Below are positions 45,175 to 56,403 of a stretch of DNA of 64,000 nucleotides, piece by piece. Position 1 is the stretch's first letter; each line of letters begins with the position of its first letter. The notes under the pieces are model-generated. The model did no database searches, was not told the origin of the DNA, and was given only the letters and a program-made list of their open reading frames with translations. The position numbers and the translations under genes were made by a program. Origin of the DNA: Leucosporidium creatinivorum (lineage: Eukaryota > Basidiomycota > Microbotryomycetes > Leucosporidiales > Leucosporidiaceae); contig BCKL01000011.1 in assembly GCA_001600635.1 (NCBI GenBank), forward strand, positions 621,383 through 685,382, written 5' to 3'.

Positions 45175-46274
45175 TCATACCTCCTCCGCACCACTATGAC
45201 GTCTATCCACCGCTACAGCCTCCCTCGGCGACTCCTCCGCCACTGCACGCGCCTGCCGAAGCTTCTCAGCCACTCCTTCCTCTCCCGCCGAGCTGGCGGC
45301 AGCCGCCTCAGCCTCCACCGCGGTCGATTGCGTGCCCTCTTCGTGATTGCGGGCTTGGCGTCGATAGTAGGGAGGATTGAGGATGGGGACCAAGGCGAAG
45401 ATGAGTGCTTCTAGGATGAGGACGGCGGCGTAGGAGGCTGAGGCGACGAAATCGAAGGAGCCTTCGGTCCAGATGAGGGAGAGGATGGAGAAGAGTCCGC
45501 CGCTCATGTCGACCAGGAGGAAGATGTAGGATACGCCGATGACTGGCAGGCAAGAGGGTCAGCATCGGAGGATTGCGCAGTCGCCGAGCACTCACCAGCC
45601 TTGAACTTGTAGACCTCCAGAAATTGCGGCAGCAGGCCCACGACGATGAGGATGGCCGAAAGGATGCCCAGCGCAGTGGTGAATTTTCCACTGGAGTCGG
45701 CTCGAGCTGCAAAGATGAAGCCGGCCTCGACACCACCGCCGATGAGGAGCGAAAGGATGCAGGTGAGGGAGGACGCCATGACCGAAAGACCGTGGTTGTA
45801 GCGAAGTCCTTGAGCCGCAGCGATGGCGCTGAACAGGCAGAAGCATTGCGGTCTGCGCGAGAACGAAGTCAGCGAGGAGAACGACGTGAGCTCGGCGCCG
45901 AGGGAGAGTGAGGCTCGACGTACTGTACTTGGAGGGCAACGGAGAGGTTCTGCACAATGTTGTAGCTCCCTAGGAAGATTCCCGAGAGGTACCAGACGAC
46001 CCTGTATATCAGATGAAGGTCAGCTTACGCTCGGAGCTCGCGCAGGAAGGCGTTCGCCGAGCTCACCAAAGCGAGGTTGAAACTCCTGCAGCGTCTCGCC
46101 TTCGGAAAGTCTTCACAATTTGTGGCACAATCTGAAGACTCCAAGCAACGGCTCTGTCGTAGCGATAGTTGGAAGGAAGCGTGAGCTATCAGCTCGCGGC
46201 AAGCTGCTTGGCGCTGGGGCCACTCACCCTATCGTCCCAAAGGCCGTCTCGAGAGTCTTGTTGGGATGTACCAT
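45175..46274 (-). CDS. PQ-loop repeat membrane protein, tandem copy B
   Basis: Paralogue of copy A. The start MVHPNKTLETAFGTIG is followed by AVAWSLQIVPQIVKTFRRRD and AAGVSTSLVVWYLSGIFLGS, the first PQ-loop with the usual basic stretch after PQ. Then come QPQCFCLFSAIAAAQGLRYN and ILSLLIGGGVEAGFIFAARA. The second PQ-loop is GILSAILIVVGLLPQFLEVY with KFKAVIGVSYIFLLVDMSGG. The C-terminal tail (EEGTQSTAVEAEAAAASSAG) is unlike that of copy A. About 260 residues. The transported substrate is unknown; a vacuolar membrane location is inferred from the family. Confidence 0.9.
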
Positions 46275-46578
46275 CTTGTAGCTTGGGTCTGAGCTCTTGC
46301 CCAGCTTCGATAATGCAGAGGAAGGGGAGAGAAACGAATCGCTATCTTGAGATGCCCAGCGTTACGGCAGAGGGGCGGTTGGAAGGGGGTGGCCTCGGTA
46401 GTCGGCTGAGCAGTGGCGAAACGATCCAGTAGAGATAATTCAGGTGTACAACAGTCGAAACGGGCGAGACGAGGTGAAGTGCAGGAAAGATACCTCCTTC
46501 ACGGTTTCGCCGTGACGCCTCTTCGACTTCGACCAACTCCTCGTTCGCCTGCTACTCGACCCTCGGCCGGATGGAAGC
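46275..46578. promoter_or_regulatory. Divergent promoter interval, PQ-loop B / APP1
   Basis: About 304 bases between divergent starts. A short ATG-GAA-GCA-TGA frame at 46571 overlaps the APP1 start at 46579 and could be a minimal uORF. Confidence 0.45.
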
Positions 46579-49542
46579 ATGACGGATAGACCTACACACA
46601 CACCATCTTGGATCCCTCCTCCTCCTCCAGTCCGCTCGCCCGCTCTCCCAGCTCCACCGCCAGCAGCTCAGCTCCCACCGCCCATGGCCTCCGCTGGCGG
46701 CTACCGCGCTCGCGCTCTCGCCAAAGTCTCCAAAGTCGCCTCAGCAGCAGCTCCAAGGATAGACAGCGCTATGAGCTCAGCCAAGCAGTCTGCGGTCGGC
46801 AGGCTCACCGAGTTCCGCGACCGACAAGCCGAGAAGGAGCTCTACGGCGGAAGGGCGCAGGGGATTCAGACGACGTCGAGGAACCCCGCCAAGCAGCCCA
46901 GCGTACGGAGCAGAGACTTTGTCGACCCCGTAGCTGCAGCAGAGCTCGACGGAGAGACTTCCCGACCCAGTACGCCAGAGCCGAAGAGTCGCTGGGGCTC
47001 GTGGTGGAGGGGCGATTCCCAGTCGTCCAGCAAGCGCGAGTCGAGCACGTACGGTGATGAGAAGGTCGTATGCTTCCCTGGGGTGAGTTTGAACTCGCTA
47101 CAGCTCTCGCTTCGAGTGCACCGCTGAACAAGACGCGGTCGTCATCCTTCGCGCGCGCAGTGGGCCACTCTGCACCCTTCGGCACACGCTGCATCGGAGC
47201 CCGCCCTCATCCTCGAAATTGTAGCGCATGGCTATGCCTATCGACTACGCTCCATCGCTCAAGCTTCGAGGTCCCAGCGCATCTTCTACTCCCTCGCCAA
47301 GTCGTTCGCTTCCCTCCCCAAGATCCCGGCCAACCTCATTCCCGCCGGCATGGACGTCGGAATGCAGTCGACCGAAAGCCTCGACATTCCCAAGCAGGAG
47401 GCGCTGCTGGACGGCAACGTCTTCGAGCAGCTGCTCGAGATTGGAGGTCGAGAGGGAGGACGAGCGGAGGAGGCCGAACTCGCCGAAGCGACCGTGCTCG
47501 CCACCGAGCCGGAAGAGATGACCGAGGAGGAGCAGGCGATGAGCCCGACCAAGTCCAACTTCACTCCGACCGCTCCCATCCCCGTCGGCGACCCGACCGA
47601 CCCGACCGAATCCTCTCCAATCATCCCTTCTCCCGCCAAAGTCCAACGCCGCCCTCACATCCGCACCACCAACTCCTACCGCAACAGCTCCATCTCCTCC
47701 ACTCCCACCTCTCCTACCTCTCCCGTCGCCTCGCGCAAGTCGACCCGCTCGCGCCCACCGTCAATCACCTCCTCGGCCGCCTCCTCCCGCGCCAACTCTC
47801 CCACTCGCAGCGGGACCTACACCCCTCCCATCCGCAGCGGTACTGCCACTCCCAGCAGCATCCCCTCTCACGACGAATGGCCAAAACCCTTCGCCTTTGT
47901 TGAGAAGGACCTCCCTCGCCTTCACGCCACTCTCCAAGCTCGTCTCATGCCCTTCTGGGGCTTCAAGCTCGGCGGTCGGAAAGTCCGACTCACCGTCTTC
48001 CCCGTCCTCGGGCCAGGCAGGCTCTGGGACAAGCCCTTGGCGACCAAGGTCGTCTCGACCACCTCGGGCGGCGCTTTCAAGACGACGCTGGAGGTGCGAT
48101 CGCGCGAGTTGAGGAGGCTGCTCGATGAGACGGGACAGGGAGTCGAGAGTCTGGATAAGCTGAGCGTGAGGGTCGTGGCTGAGTTGTTGGAGGTCGAGTC
48201 GGTGGGAGATATTGTCACGGGAGGGAAGCTCGCTCATCAGGGATTGAAGGTGATGGATGAGGATGATACGGAGCTTGTGGTGGCTCAAGATGGTGGAGTG
48301 AGAGTCATCTCAGATATCGACGATACGATCAAGGTGAGTAGCTCGTCTGCTTCTTCGCTCGTGCGCTGATCGCTGACCTCCAATCGCCCTTCGCAGTGGA
48401 CCCAAGTGCTCGGAGGAACCAAGACCATCTTCCGTAACGTCTTTGTTCGCGAGCTCGAGGAGATCAGGGTAAGTCGAGCTCTCGCACTTACTCAACCTCT
48501 CGTGGCTGACCCACTTCTCAATCCGCAGGTCCCCGGCATGGCGAGCTGGTATCAGGAGATGAAGGAGTACGGCGCCCACTTCCATTTCGTCTCGAATTCG
48601 CCTTGGGAGCTCTGGCCCGTCGTCCGAGCATTCCTCAGCTCATCCAATTTCCCTACTGGGTCCGTCACGCTCAAGGAGTACGGAGGGGCGAGTTCGGCGA
48701 TCGCTAAGCTGTGGGAGGAGCCGGGTATGAGGAAGAGGGCCGGTGTGGAGAACATTATCAAGGAGTTCAAGCACTCTCGGTATGTTCTTTCCTTCATTCG
48801 TGATGAGCAGAGCTGACCTGGCTCGCCCTCGCCCTCGCAGCTTCATCCTCATCGGCGACTCTGGCGAGCAAGATCTCAACCTCTACGTCCAGCTCGCCTG
48901 CGAGTACCCCGAGAACGTCCTCGCCATCTACATCCGCGATGTCACTACACCCTTCAAGCCCGACTCGCACCCCGACCTTTCCCATCGCTCTTCGCCCGCT
49001 CTTTCGCACTCGCACTCCCTCTCCGATCTCACCAAAGCGACCGATGCGCCCTCCTTCAGCTACAAGACCTACGCTCGTCCTCCACTACCTACCCTCGTCT
49101 CCGAGCCCGACCTCCCAAGTCAAGTTGAGGGCTCACAACCTCTCCCTCCCCGAGCTCCAGCACCAGCACCAACTCGGCCCAAACCCTCTCGCATCCACAC
49201 GTCCTTCTCCCGCCGCAGTACGAACTCGGCACCACCTTCCCCACCTCTCGTCGACCAGGATGTCGACCCTCTGTCGCCTAACAACCCTCTACGCACGGAA
49301 ACGCTCAAGCCGACGCAGACGGAGGAGGAAGCGGCTCTCGTCGAAGCGTTCTACCAACGTGTACTGGAGGCGGAGAAGATCCTGCCGAGGCATGTTCCAT
49401 TGAGGCTCTTCCGTCATGGAGGCGAGTGTGGTGAGTGCTGTCGTTGCTGCTCTGCTTTCGGCGTCGAGAACTGACTTCCCTACCCCTTCGCAGCCAAGGA
49501 AGGCGTCGAGATTGTCAAGAAGGCGAATGGGTGGCAAGCATA
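46579..49542 (+). CDS. APP1: App1-family Mg2+-dependent phosphatidate phosphatase
   Basis: Lipid phosphatase converting phosphatidate to diacylglycerol, linked to actin patches and endocytosis in yeast. The start MTDRPTHTPSWIPPPPPVRS opens a Pro-rich N-terminus. The conserved N-terminal domain contains VVCFPGWATLHPSAHAASEP. Ser/Thr-rich linkers (RTTNSYRNSSISSTPTSPTS, VASRKSTRSRPPSITSSAA) separate it from the catalytic APP1 domain. That domain includes DGGVRVISDIDDTIKWTQVL, holding the DxDxT nucleophile motif, then VPGMASWYQEMKEYGAHFHF, VSNSPWELWPVVRAFL, GVENIIKEFKHSRFILIGDS and GEQDLNLYVQLACEYPENVL. The C-terminal tail is Pro/Ser-rich with LPPRAPAPAPTRPKP, a possible SH3 ligand. It ends VKKANGWQA, about 860 residues. 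The neighbouring PQ-loop gene is divergent. Confidence 0.94.
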
Positions 49543-49803
49543 GATGGACACATACGATGACAGATCTGTTCTCTCTCTCTCCTTCTTTCCGTGCTCTCTG
49601 TACTGTATAGCTCAGTTCCTCGCGCTTCGAACGAACGTGAGAGAAAGTGAGCTTCGCCGAGCAGAGAGCTGAGACAGATCGAGCCGGAACCTCGCATCCT
49701 AGTGAGCGCGAAACGCCTTGCCCTCTCTCTGCTATCAACGACCTCGAGTACAGCCCACAAAACGACTTGCAGCAGCAGCAGCGTCCAGCGCCGAGGATCC
49801 CGT
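49543..49803. other. Convergent 3' UTR interval
   Basis: About 260 bases between the APP1 and SEC72 stops; no gene seen. Confidence 0.5.
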
Positions 49804-50494
49804 CTATGCCTTGCCCAGCTTCTCGCGCAAAAGCTTCTCCACCTCGCCCGTTTCGTTGATGAGGTCCTGTGGTATAGTAAGAGCGTGAGTACAGGTCCGA
49901 GGCAAGAGCATCAGCGCAAACACTCACCTCTGCCGTGGGGTCGAATTGAAGCCCGAGCAGCAACGCTTCCCTCGCCTCCTCCAACCTGCCCATCGCCGCG
50001 AGGGCCTTTCCCCTCCTAAAGTGTCCCTTGACCCACGATCTCTTGATAGCAATGACGGCATCGGCATCGACCAGGGCGTTGACGAACTCTCCAGCGGCGA
50101 GGTAGGCGGCGCTCCGGTTGGAAAGGCTGAGCGCGAGCTCATCGCGAGCGTAGACGTTGGCCTCGAATACAGGCCTCGAGGCGGCAATCTCTGCCGAGAT
50201 GGTGTACAGTTTGATGGCCTGCGCCCAGTCCTTGTTCTTGAAGTGCCCGTTGCCCTGCTCTTTCGCTGCGTTGATCTGCATTGAACGAGGGTTGGGCTGA
50301 GGGTTGGGAGGAGGAGGGAAGATGGCTTTTGGGTTGGATAACAGCGTGCGGGCGAGTTGATTTAGTTGGGTGAGATCCGACTGAGCGAAAGGGGAGGGAG
50401 GAGCGCCTTTGTACGAGACGATGTGAGGCGTTTGCTGGAATTGATCCGTGTAGTCCAAGTCCAGTAGAGTGAGATCGTTATCTGGCCATGACAT
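49804..50494 (-). CDS. SEC72: Sec72-like TPR subunit of the post-translational translocon
   Basis: Small cytosolic TPR protein that binds Hsp70-client complexes at the ER Sec62/63 translocon. Two exons (50494-49928 and 49866-49804; intron of 61 bases) give 209 residues. The N-terminal domain MSWPDNDLTLLDLDYTDQ leads to the fungal Sec72 linker AIFPPPPNPQPNPRSMQINA. The TPRs follow: AKEQGNGHFKNKDWAQAIKL, SLSNRSAAYLAAGEFVNALV and GHFRRGKALAAMGRLEEARE. The last exon adds DLINETGEVEKLLREKLGKA. The carboxylate-clamp residues (Lys/Asn of EQGNGHFKNK, Asn of LSNRSAAY, Lys/Arg of KGHFRRGKA) are present, consistent with binding Hsp70 C-terminal EEVD. Confidence 0.88.
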
Positions 50495-50885
50495 GGTGGA
50501 AGCTGTAGGTCGATACGACGATGAGACGAGGTGATGGCGGGAGTCGAAGCGTCGAGGCGCGATATTCAAGACGTGTTCAGCTTTCTTCCTTCGACTACAT
50601 CTTGCGCCGCTTCTTATCACCAGTCTCATGCCTTGACTCGAGTGTACGAAGACCGCCTTGCTCTACTGAGCTACATCACCCGTTCCAGGCGCTCGTTCGG
50701 TGCGACTCCGCCTCGTCGTCCCCTCAGCTCTGTGCGACGATGGGGCGGTCATGCGTAAGTGGACTCGAGCTGGGCTTGAGCTCAGACGCTTAAGGTTGAA
50801 ACTGAGAACCCGTACAGGTGAGTACTGCAGCTTGCTGAGCAACTTGGCGCGAAGCTGACCCACTCGCCCTCGCTACAGCTGCACC
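50495..50885. promoter_or_regulatory. Divergent promoter interval, SEC72 / Ser-rich orphan
   Basis: About 390 bases. GTAAGT near 50755 and GTGAGT at 50819 with an acceptor near 50879 suggest a 5' UTR intron for the plus-strand gene. An upstream ATG (50739) does not splice into its frame. Confidence 0.4.
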
Positions 50886-51656
50886 ATGGCCCTCGAATCG
50901 GATGGAAAGAACGCTCAAAAGAGCTTGAAGCTCATTCTTCCCGCCCCTGCTGAGCTCGAAGCCAGCAGCCACAGCAGTGGCCCCTCCTCGAGCTCCCCTT
51001 CGGCGACCCTCCCTTCGCCCGTCTCCCTCGACTTCAGCTCCCCGTCGTCGCCCAAGTCCCACCGTCGCTCCTCCTCCGCCTCCAACCCTTCGACTCCCAG
51101 CTCGACGCTCAGCATGATCCTGCACCCTCTCGCCGCTCTACCCACCCCGCCGACCCTCTCGGACATCGTCGCCAGCGCCTTCTTCAGCCTCGAAACGGCG
51201 GAGGAAGCTACAGGGAGCGACTCGGGAGTGTGGGCTGATGTGGAGGATTTGGAAGATGGCAGCAGGGCTACCGGGATGTCGAAGTCACGGTCAAAGAAGG
51301 GCAAACGCCTCAGCTCGGCGCCAACGGTGCTAGCACTCCCCGCTCCCGACCCCCTCCTCGTCGGCGCGGCCAAACGACCTTCCAATCCCACCTCCGTCAA
51401 TTTCACTTTCAGCCAACGCCGCGACCCTCACTTTGGCGATGGCTCTCCAAGCCCTACTCCTTCCTCCAGCTCGGGCGCTCGTCGTCCTCCTCGAGTTCGA
51501 GGCGCTCCCCTGCTTTACCGTCAAGATCGAATCCGACCTTGCACCTGCGGCGCCGAGTTTGAGGACTCTTCGACGACTACTTCGACCGAGTCGGAGGGGG
51601 ATGGGCAGAGCGAGGAGGAGAGGGAACGCTCGGTCGTCGGCGCGAGGAGGGATTGA
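50886..51656 (+). CDS. Ser/Pro-rich protein of unknown function
   Basis: Intronless frame of 256 residues, family not recognised. The ATG has a good context (CACCATGG). It is mostly disordered: SSHSSGPSSSSPSATLPSP, SPKSHRRSSSASNPSTPSS. One better-ordered segment, LPTPPTLSDIVASAFFSLET, could be a short amphipathic helix, followed by SGVWADVEDLEDGS. A basic patch MSKSRSKKGKRL may be a nuclear signal. The C-terminus holds SVNFTFSQRRDPHFGDGSPS and RIRPCTCGAEFEDSS. Codon usage matches its neighbours, which supports a real gene. No partner can be named. Confidence 0.65.
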   Translation: MALESDGKNAQKSLKLILPAPAELEASSHSSGPSSSSPSATLPSPVSLDFSSPSSPKSHRRSSSASNPSTPSSTLSMILHPLAALPTPPTLSDIVASAFFSLETAEEATGSDSGVWADVEDLEDGSRATGMSKSRSKKGKRLSSAPTVLALPAPDPLLVGAAKRPSNPTSVNFTFSQRRDPHFGDGSPSPTPSSSSGARRPPRVRGAPLLYRQDRIRPCTCGAEFEDSSTTTSTESEGDGQSEEERERSVVGARRD

Positions 51657-52029
51657 GGCTGGCGAGCGCGATAGAGGAGGAGAGATATCGAGCCGGAGGA
51701 AGCGTGCTGCCCGCCTGTAGACTTGTAGCTTACAAGTCAAGCCATCGACCTGTACCATAGACATGCTCTTCCAACACTCGGCACTGGACTCTCGGCGATG
51801 AGCTCGGCTCCCAGCTCAGCGATGATCTGCTTCATCTCGCTTCTCGGCTTCCGCTCGACCCGTCTTGACCGACCCAACAAGAGTGTTTCCTCTCCTCGCA
51901 GGGCATCGGCGTCGGTCTGCTCGCCTCCAGAGAAGCCGAGCCTCGCGCTTCGGGCTTTCGCCGCCTCACAAAGTCGTCGACTTGGCGCGTCGTCGAAGGT
52001 TGCCTTCCGCTCGATTTCTCTGCTCCGTC
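51657..52029. other. Intergenic, no gene seen
   Basis: About 370 bases between two plus-strand genes; UTR and promoter sequence. Confidence 0.5.
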
Positions 52030-53106
52030 ATGTCGGTCGTTTCTGCCAGCACACAAGCGCTGTATAGCAAGATGCTTGATCTTGTACCTGCTGCTGTTCC
52101 TGCTTCTCTTCATGTCCTCTTCCTTTCGCTTGTGCTGTTCAACTTGCCGGTACGGTTCTCGAGTTTCTCAGCTCATGAACGACCGAGTTGACACTTTCGT
52201 ACACCTACAGAGCTTTCCCACTCTATGGCATCTCCGAGTGTGAGTGCAGACGATCCACGGGGATCAACCTACAGCGGTGTACCCAGAGCTGACCCTTCCC
52301 CCTTCCCCCTTCCCCCTTCCCCCTTGCCCTTAGGCTCGGGCCATTTTGGGCGTACCTCTTCGGCTCAAGGGTGCTGGGAAAGAAGTACACTCGTATCTCG
52401 AGTGCACACCCCGACCCTCGCGGCTATAAGCAGGTCCGGAACTACATCGCCTGGTGAGTAGAACCGATCTTCTCGGTCTCAAGAGCGCCGAGCTGACGAC
52501 TCTCCGTTGAAAGGCCCACATTCTGCGACGTCTTCGGCTTCCACCTCAGCAACTCATCCTACGCCTACTTTGCCGACGAGCTTCGTGGACCCCACACCGT
52601 CTCCCTCCTCACCGAATTCTTCGACCTCCCTGGCTCGCGCCTCGCGCTCGGTTCAACCGCCTTCGCTTTCAAGAAGGACATTGGCATCATGCAGCGCTAC
52701 ACCATGACCCAAGAGTTCATCGCGCACGACAAGAAATGGGTCAGTCCCCGCTCGTGCTTGGTTTCGAGCCCTTCTGACCTCGGCGCTGACCCCTGATCAC
52801 TCTCCGCAGGTCTACATGCTCACACGCTTCACCTCCAAGTCCAAGAAGACCGGAGCGATCACGACCCACGCCCTCTGCCTCTCCCACATCTGTCTCAAGA
52901 TCTACGGCCGCCGAACCGTTCCGCCTTCCCGCGCCCTCGCTCTCAGCGGTTTCGGCGAGCACGGAGCTGCCAACTCGGCCATCGTGGCCAAGATGTCGGT
53001 CAAGGAGCGGATGAAGTGGTTGGTTGGGGAGCTGGAGAGTGGGATTGTTGTTGGGGAGGAGGAGTTCAACATCGAGGCCAAGGAGAACTGGCTCGGTGAT
53101 GTTTGA
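52030..53106 (+). CDS. Membrane-anchored THEM6-like thioesterase-fold protein (4HBT_2)
   Basis: Exons 52030-52149, 52212-52240, 52334-52453, 52514-52739 and 52810-53106 give 263 residues with every phase consistent. The N-terminal helix AAVPASLHVLFLSLVLFNLP is a likely signal anchor. It is followed by SFPTLWHLRVLGPFWAYLFG, then a hot-dog fold: PTFCDVFGFHLSNSSYAYFA (the conserved His-x-x-Asn-Ser-x-Tyr of THEM6/UPF0670 proteins), FIAHDKKWVYMLTRFTSKSK and GAITTHALCLSHICLKIYGR. The C-terminus is helical (KMSVKERMKWLVGELESGI). The family is presumed to hydrolyse acyl-CoA or a related thioester at a membrane; no substrate is established here. Intron 52241-52333 contains an unusual heptamer pyrimidine tract. 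Confidence 0.82.
52282..52325 (+). repeat. Tandem pyrimidine heptamer (TTCCCCC-type) in an intron
   Basis: Four to five near-perfect copies of a C5T2 heptamer lie just before the acceptor of intron 52241-52333, forming its polypyrimidine tract. Confidence 0.85.
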
Positions 53107-53223
53107 AGATGGGCTCCGCTATAGATCTCTCATCGTTATCATAGAAGCACTCTCATCACACGTAGATAGATAATCCAATATTCGACTGCAGTAAAACGCA
53201 AGTCCTTAACTCGATCCGATAAC
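53107..53223. other. Convergent 3' UTR interval
   Basis: Only 117 bases between convergent stops, so the 3' UTRs probably overlap. Confidence 0.5.
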
Positions 53224-55969
53224 CTAAAGCGCCAAAGTCGGCAGATCACTCCTGCTCAAGCCCTTGACCAACTCCTGCACTGCACGCATAGCCGCATCTT
53301 CCTCCCTCCTGCTCTCACATCCAGCGAACGCGCCGGCAAAGCTGTACTTGGGCAACGCCGACTTGACGACCTTGCGCGCCTGCTCGCGAGCCTTGTCGTC
53401 GGAGCCGGTCGCCGAAGGGGCGCTGAAGATGGGAGCGGCGGCTGGTGCGGACGGAGCAGCGGAAAAGTTGAAGGCCGAGGTAGTGATGGGAGGAGGAGTG
53501 GGAGGCAGCGAAGCCTTGGGCGAGCTGGGCTGCTCGACGGGAGGGGCGAAGAGGCTGGGCCGGCGAGGAGTGGTGGACTCGGTCTCGGGCTCGGGGGTAG
53601 GGGCCTTGCGCTTAGGAGTGGGAGGAGTGGGGGAGGGCGTAGGGGTCTTGCTCGTCGTGGCCGTAGCGAATGTCGAGGACTGCTTCGTCGAGCCGCGCGA
53701 CTTCTGTGCCGTTTGCTTCTTCGATGGTGGTGGTGGTGCGGCGACCTCCTCCTCGTCCTCCTCTTCCTCCTCCTCGGCTTCCTCCATATCCTCATCCTCA
53801 TCCTCGTCGTCTTGCTCTTCCTCCTCATCCGAATCAGAGAGAAGCTCGATGGTTTCGGGCTCCTTCTTCTTGGGAACAGGCGCTGCCTTGGCTTTGGCCT
53901 TCGCTGGTGCGGGAGCGGGCGAGGGTGCTGCCTTTGCTGGTGAAGCGGGCGAGGGACGAGCACGCTTGCTGTCGTCGCGGCGGTATTCCTGTGAGGGTGA
54001 GGTCTGGTCAGCGAGGGCCGAGTCGCGATCAGCGAAGCGAGGACATACAGCAGGCATGGTGCGCTCGAGCTGCTCCAATGGGGAGATCTCCTTGGCAGGA
54101 GTAGGAGCGGCCTTCTTGGCGGAAGCAAGAGTACGACGAGGAGTGGCCTGTGTCGAGGGGAGGTCAGCGGGACTCTCGACGAAGGCAGACCGGACGACGA
54201 ACCGGACGAGAGGGACGACTGCGGGGAATGCGAGCCATGGGGTTGTCGGCGCTCTCGTAGGGGTTCAGCACTTCTTGACGAGTCACCTTCTGCGTGTAGA
54301 TGAGGCCGGTGTCAGCGTTGCGTAGTCCTTCAGCGAAGGGTACTCACCGGACGAGCGGCATCCTCCTCGCGGATGATGTCCATCATGAGGTCGGCGGCGA
54401 AAGACGGCGGCTTGGGAGTAGAAGACGCGCTCGTCATCTTCTTCGGAGGAGAAGGAGAGGGCGTGTCTGTGGGAGGGACAAGGTCAGCTCGGTCGGAGCC
54501 AAGCGAAAGCGAGTTGGTGCGTACCGGCCTTGCTCACTTGCCACAGTGGAGAGGGACGCGCTGGGGTGGAGATAACGCTGTACTTGGGTCCGAGCGCGGT
54601 AGGGAGCTTGACGGGCGAGGGAGCGACGGAAGGCGAAGGAGGAACTGGGGCCTCGGTCGCGAATGGCGGTGGCGCATCGTTGCTGTCTTCGACAACCTTG
54701 CGGCGCTTTCCATCGGCGACGGAAAGCTCCTCAGTCTTGCTGCCCGACATCTCGTAGACCGACCCGACGCTCTGGCTCCGAGTGAGCCCTCCCTCGCCGC
54801 TCGCGGCAGCAGCGTTGGCCTTCCGCCGCCTGGCAGCTTGCGAAGAGTATCCAGCACCGACATAGACGGGGCGGCGACGGCGGAAGGGTGCGCTGGAGGA
54901 AGCACTCGGCGCGGGAGAGCCGAAGCGAGCAGTCGAGGTTGAGGCGGGGAGGGTTTGCGATGCCGAGTGAGGGAGGAACTGTGAGGTGGAAGAGATCAGT
55001 CACTGAGGGAGGACGGATCCTGTTTTACTCCAGATTAGCTCACGCTTTGGGCAGCGTTGGGAGACGAGCCACGGCCCTCGAAGCGAGGAGTGAAGGCAGT
55101 GGGGAGCGATTCGGCTTGAGCTGGGCACGAGACAGAGGTCAGCGCTCGGAAGGCCAGAGAGAAGCTGACGGGGTCAGTATGCTCACCTTGCTGCATCAGA
55201 GCGAATACACCCGCCTGCTCGACGGCAGTGAGCGGTTCGTCTCCGCGGTCGGCCTTCTCGCGGAAGAATCGAGCTAGCTCTGCCGTCGCTCGTCCAGGCG
55301 GTGATCTATGCGAGTCGCTGTCGTAGTGCGCTTCGGATCCACCCCAGGCTGAAGGAGTAGCAGGCCTCGCATCCTCGTCGAGACGTCCAAGAGGCGAGGG
55401 AGCGTAGTTGTTCGAGCCGCGCTGCAGCGACGAGCCGGCAGCGGTCTGCGCGAGGTTCGGGAGAGATTGCGAAGTGCTGAGGGAAGAGAGACTGGGGTAC
55501 AGGCTCTGGCTCTGAGGCGTTGGCGAAGGAGGGGCGCGTCCATCGAGCTGTACAAGCAACAAGGCGTCAAAACTTGAGGCTGCACAGCGATGTCGCGAGT
55601 TGCTCACCTCGAGATCGCCGAGCGAGGTATCCCCTACATGAGCTAGGGATTGACCGTGCAGAGCGAAAGCGCCTTCCTCCTCATCCTCAGCATCTGCGGA
55701 CTCGTCCTCATCTTGCTCCTCCTCCTCTTGCTCGGGGCTCGGCTGCCTGACCTTTTTGGACGAGCGGAAGGGTGAAAAATAGGAGAGCATGGCACCTAGT
55801 CGCGACTGTGGAAGAGCAGACGATCAGCGGCGCGCTTGAGCGAGCTTGAGCTGAGCAAGCTCACGGGAGTCGCTGCTGCTGTGCGAGTTGCAGACGATGC
55901 AGGCCTGGCGTAAGGGGACATCTTGCGCTCTTGCCTGCCATTCTGCAGCGATGAGCGGTCGTTAGGCAT
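53224..55969 (-). CDS. Probable nuclear-basket nucleoporin (Nup1/Nup124-like)
   Basis: Disordered protein of roughly 700 residues. The start MPNDRSSLQNGRQERKMSPY is followed, after an intron, by SRLGAMLSYFSPFRSSKKVR, which could form the amphipathic membrane-binding helix of basket nucleoporins. A central segment FRRRRPVYVGAGYSSQAARR and a later KVTRQEVLNPYESADNPMAR are short conserved-looking islands in Ser/Pro-rich sequence. A SUMO-interacting-like element, ETIELLSDSDEEEEQDDE, sits in a long acidic run. The C-terminus has degenerate FG-like repeats (TSAFNFSAAPSAPAAAPIFS, PKYSFAGAFAG). About nine exons. The nucleoporin call rests on this layout, not a defined domain; another chromatin- or membrane-linked disordered protein is possible. 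Confidence 0.55.
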
Positions 55970-56403
55970 CTTGAGGGCAGCGATTTGGACGAAGGCAAAC
56001 AATCGCGAGCTGCTCGAGCAGCTCTCTCGTCGCTGGCCCTTTGTCCAGCCCGGGAGCCTGAGTGGCTCTGCGAGTAGCTCATGGGTGAGAATACACTATA
56101 GAACACGTGATTGGCTTCGTTGCAGCTCCGCGACCCGCGCAAAGAGATCTCGGCGTTGCTCTCGCCGAACAAGTCGGTTTGCTCGCGGGCAGCTGACTCG
56201 TCGCGCCTTAGTCCAGCGACGCTTGATCCAAAGCAATTACGTTTGCGTGCTCCCGCCTGGCGGGCCAGCAACCGGCCTTCGCTCATTCTGGCGAGGAGGG
56301 GCTTCTCGGCGCTTATTCGCCGACTCTCTTGTCTGCGCTTCCGCTGAGTGATGCTGATACAGATACAAATGGTATTAAGCTAGTTGACTACTTCGGGTTC
56401 TAT
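55970..56403. other. Intergenic, no gene seen
   Basis: About 430 bases between two minus-strand genes. Plus-strand frames here have no recognisable domain. Confidence 0.5.

Noticed and set aside
53264-54325. 353-residue plus-strand open frame
   Set aside because: Exact antisense of the nucleoporin-like coding region; its Ser and Gly runs mirror acidic and Pro/Ala codons, with no domain or splice logic.
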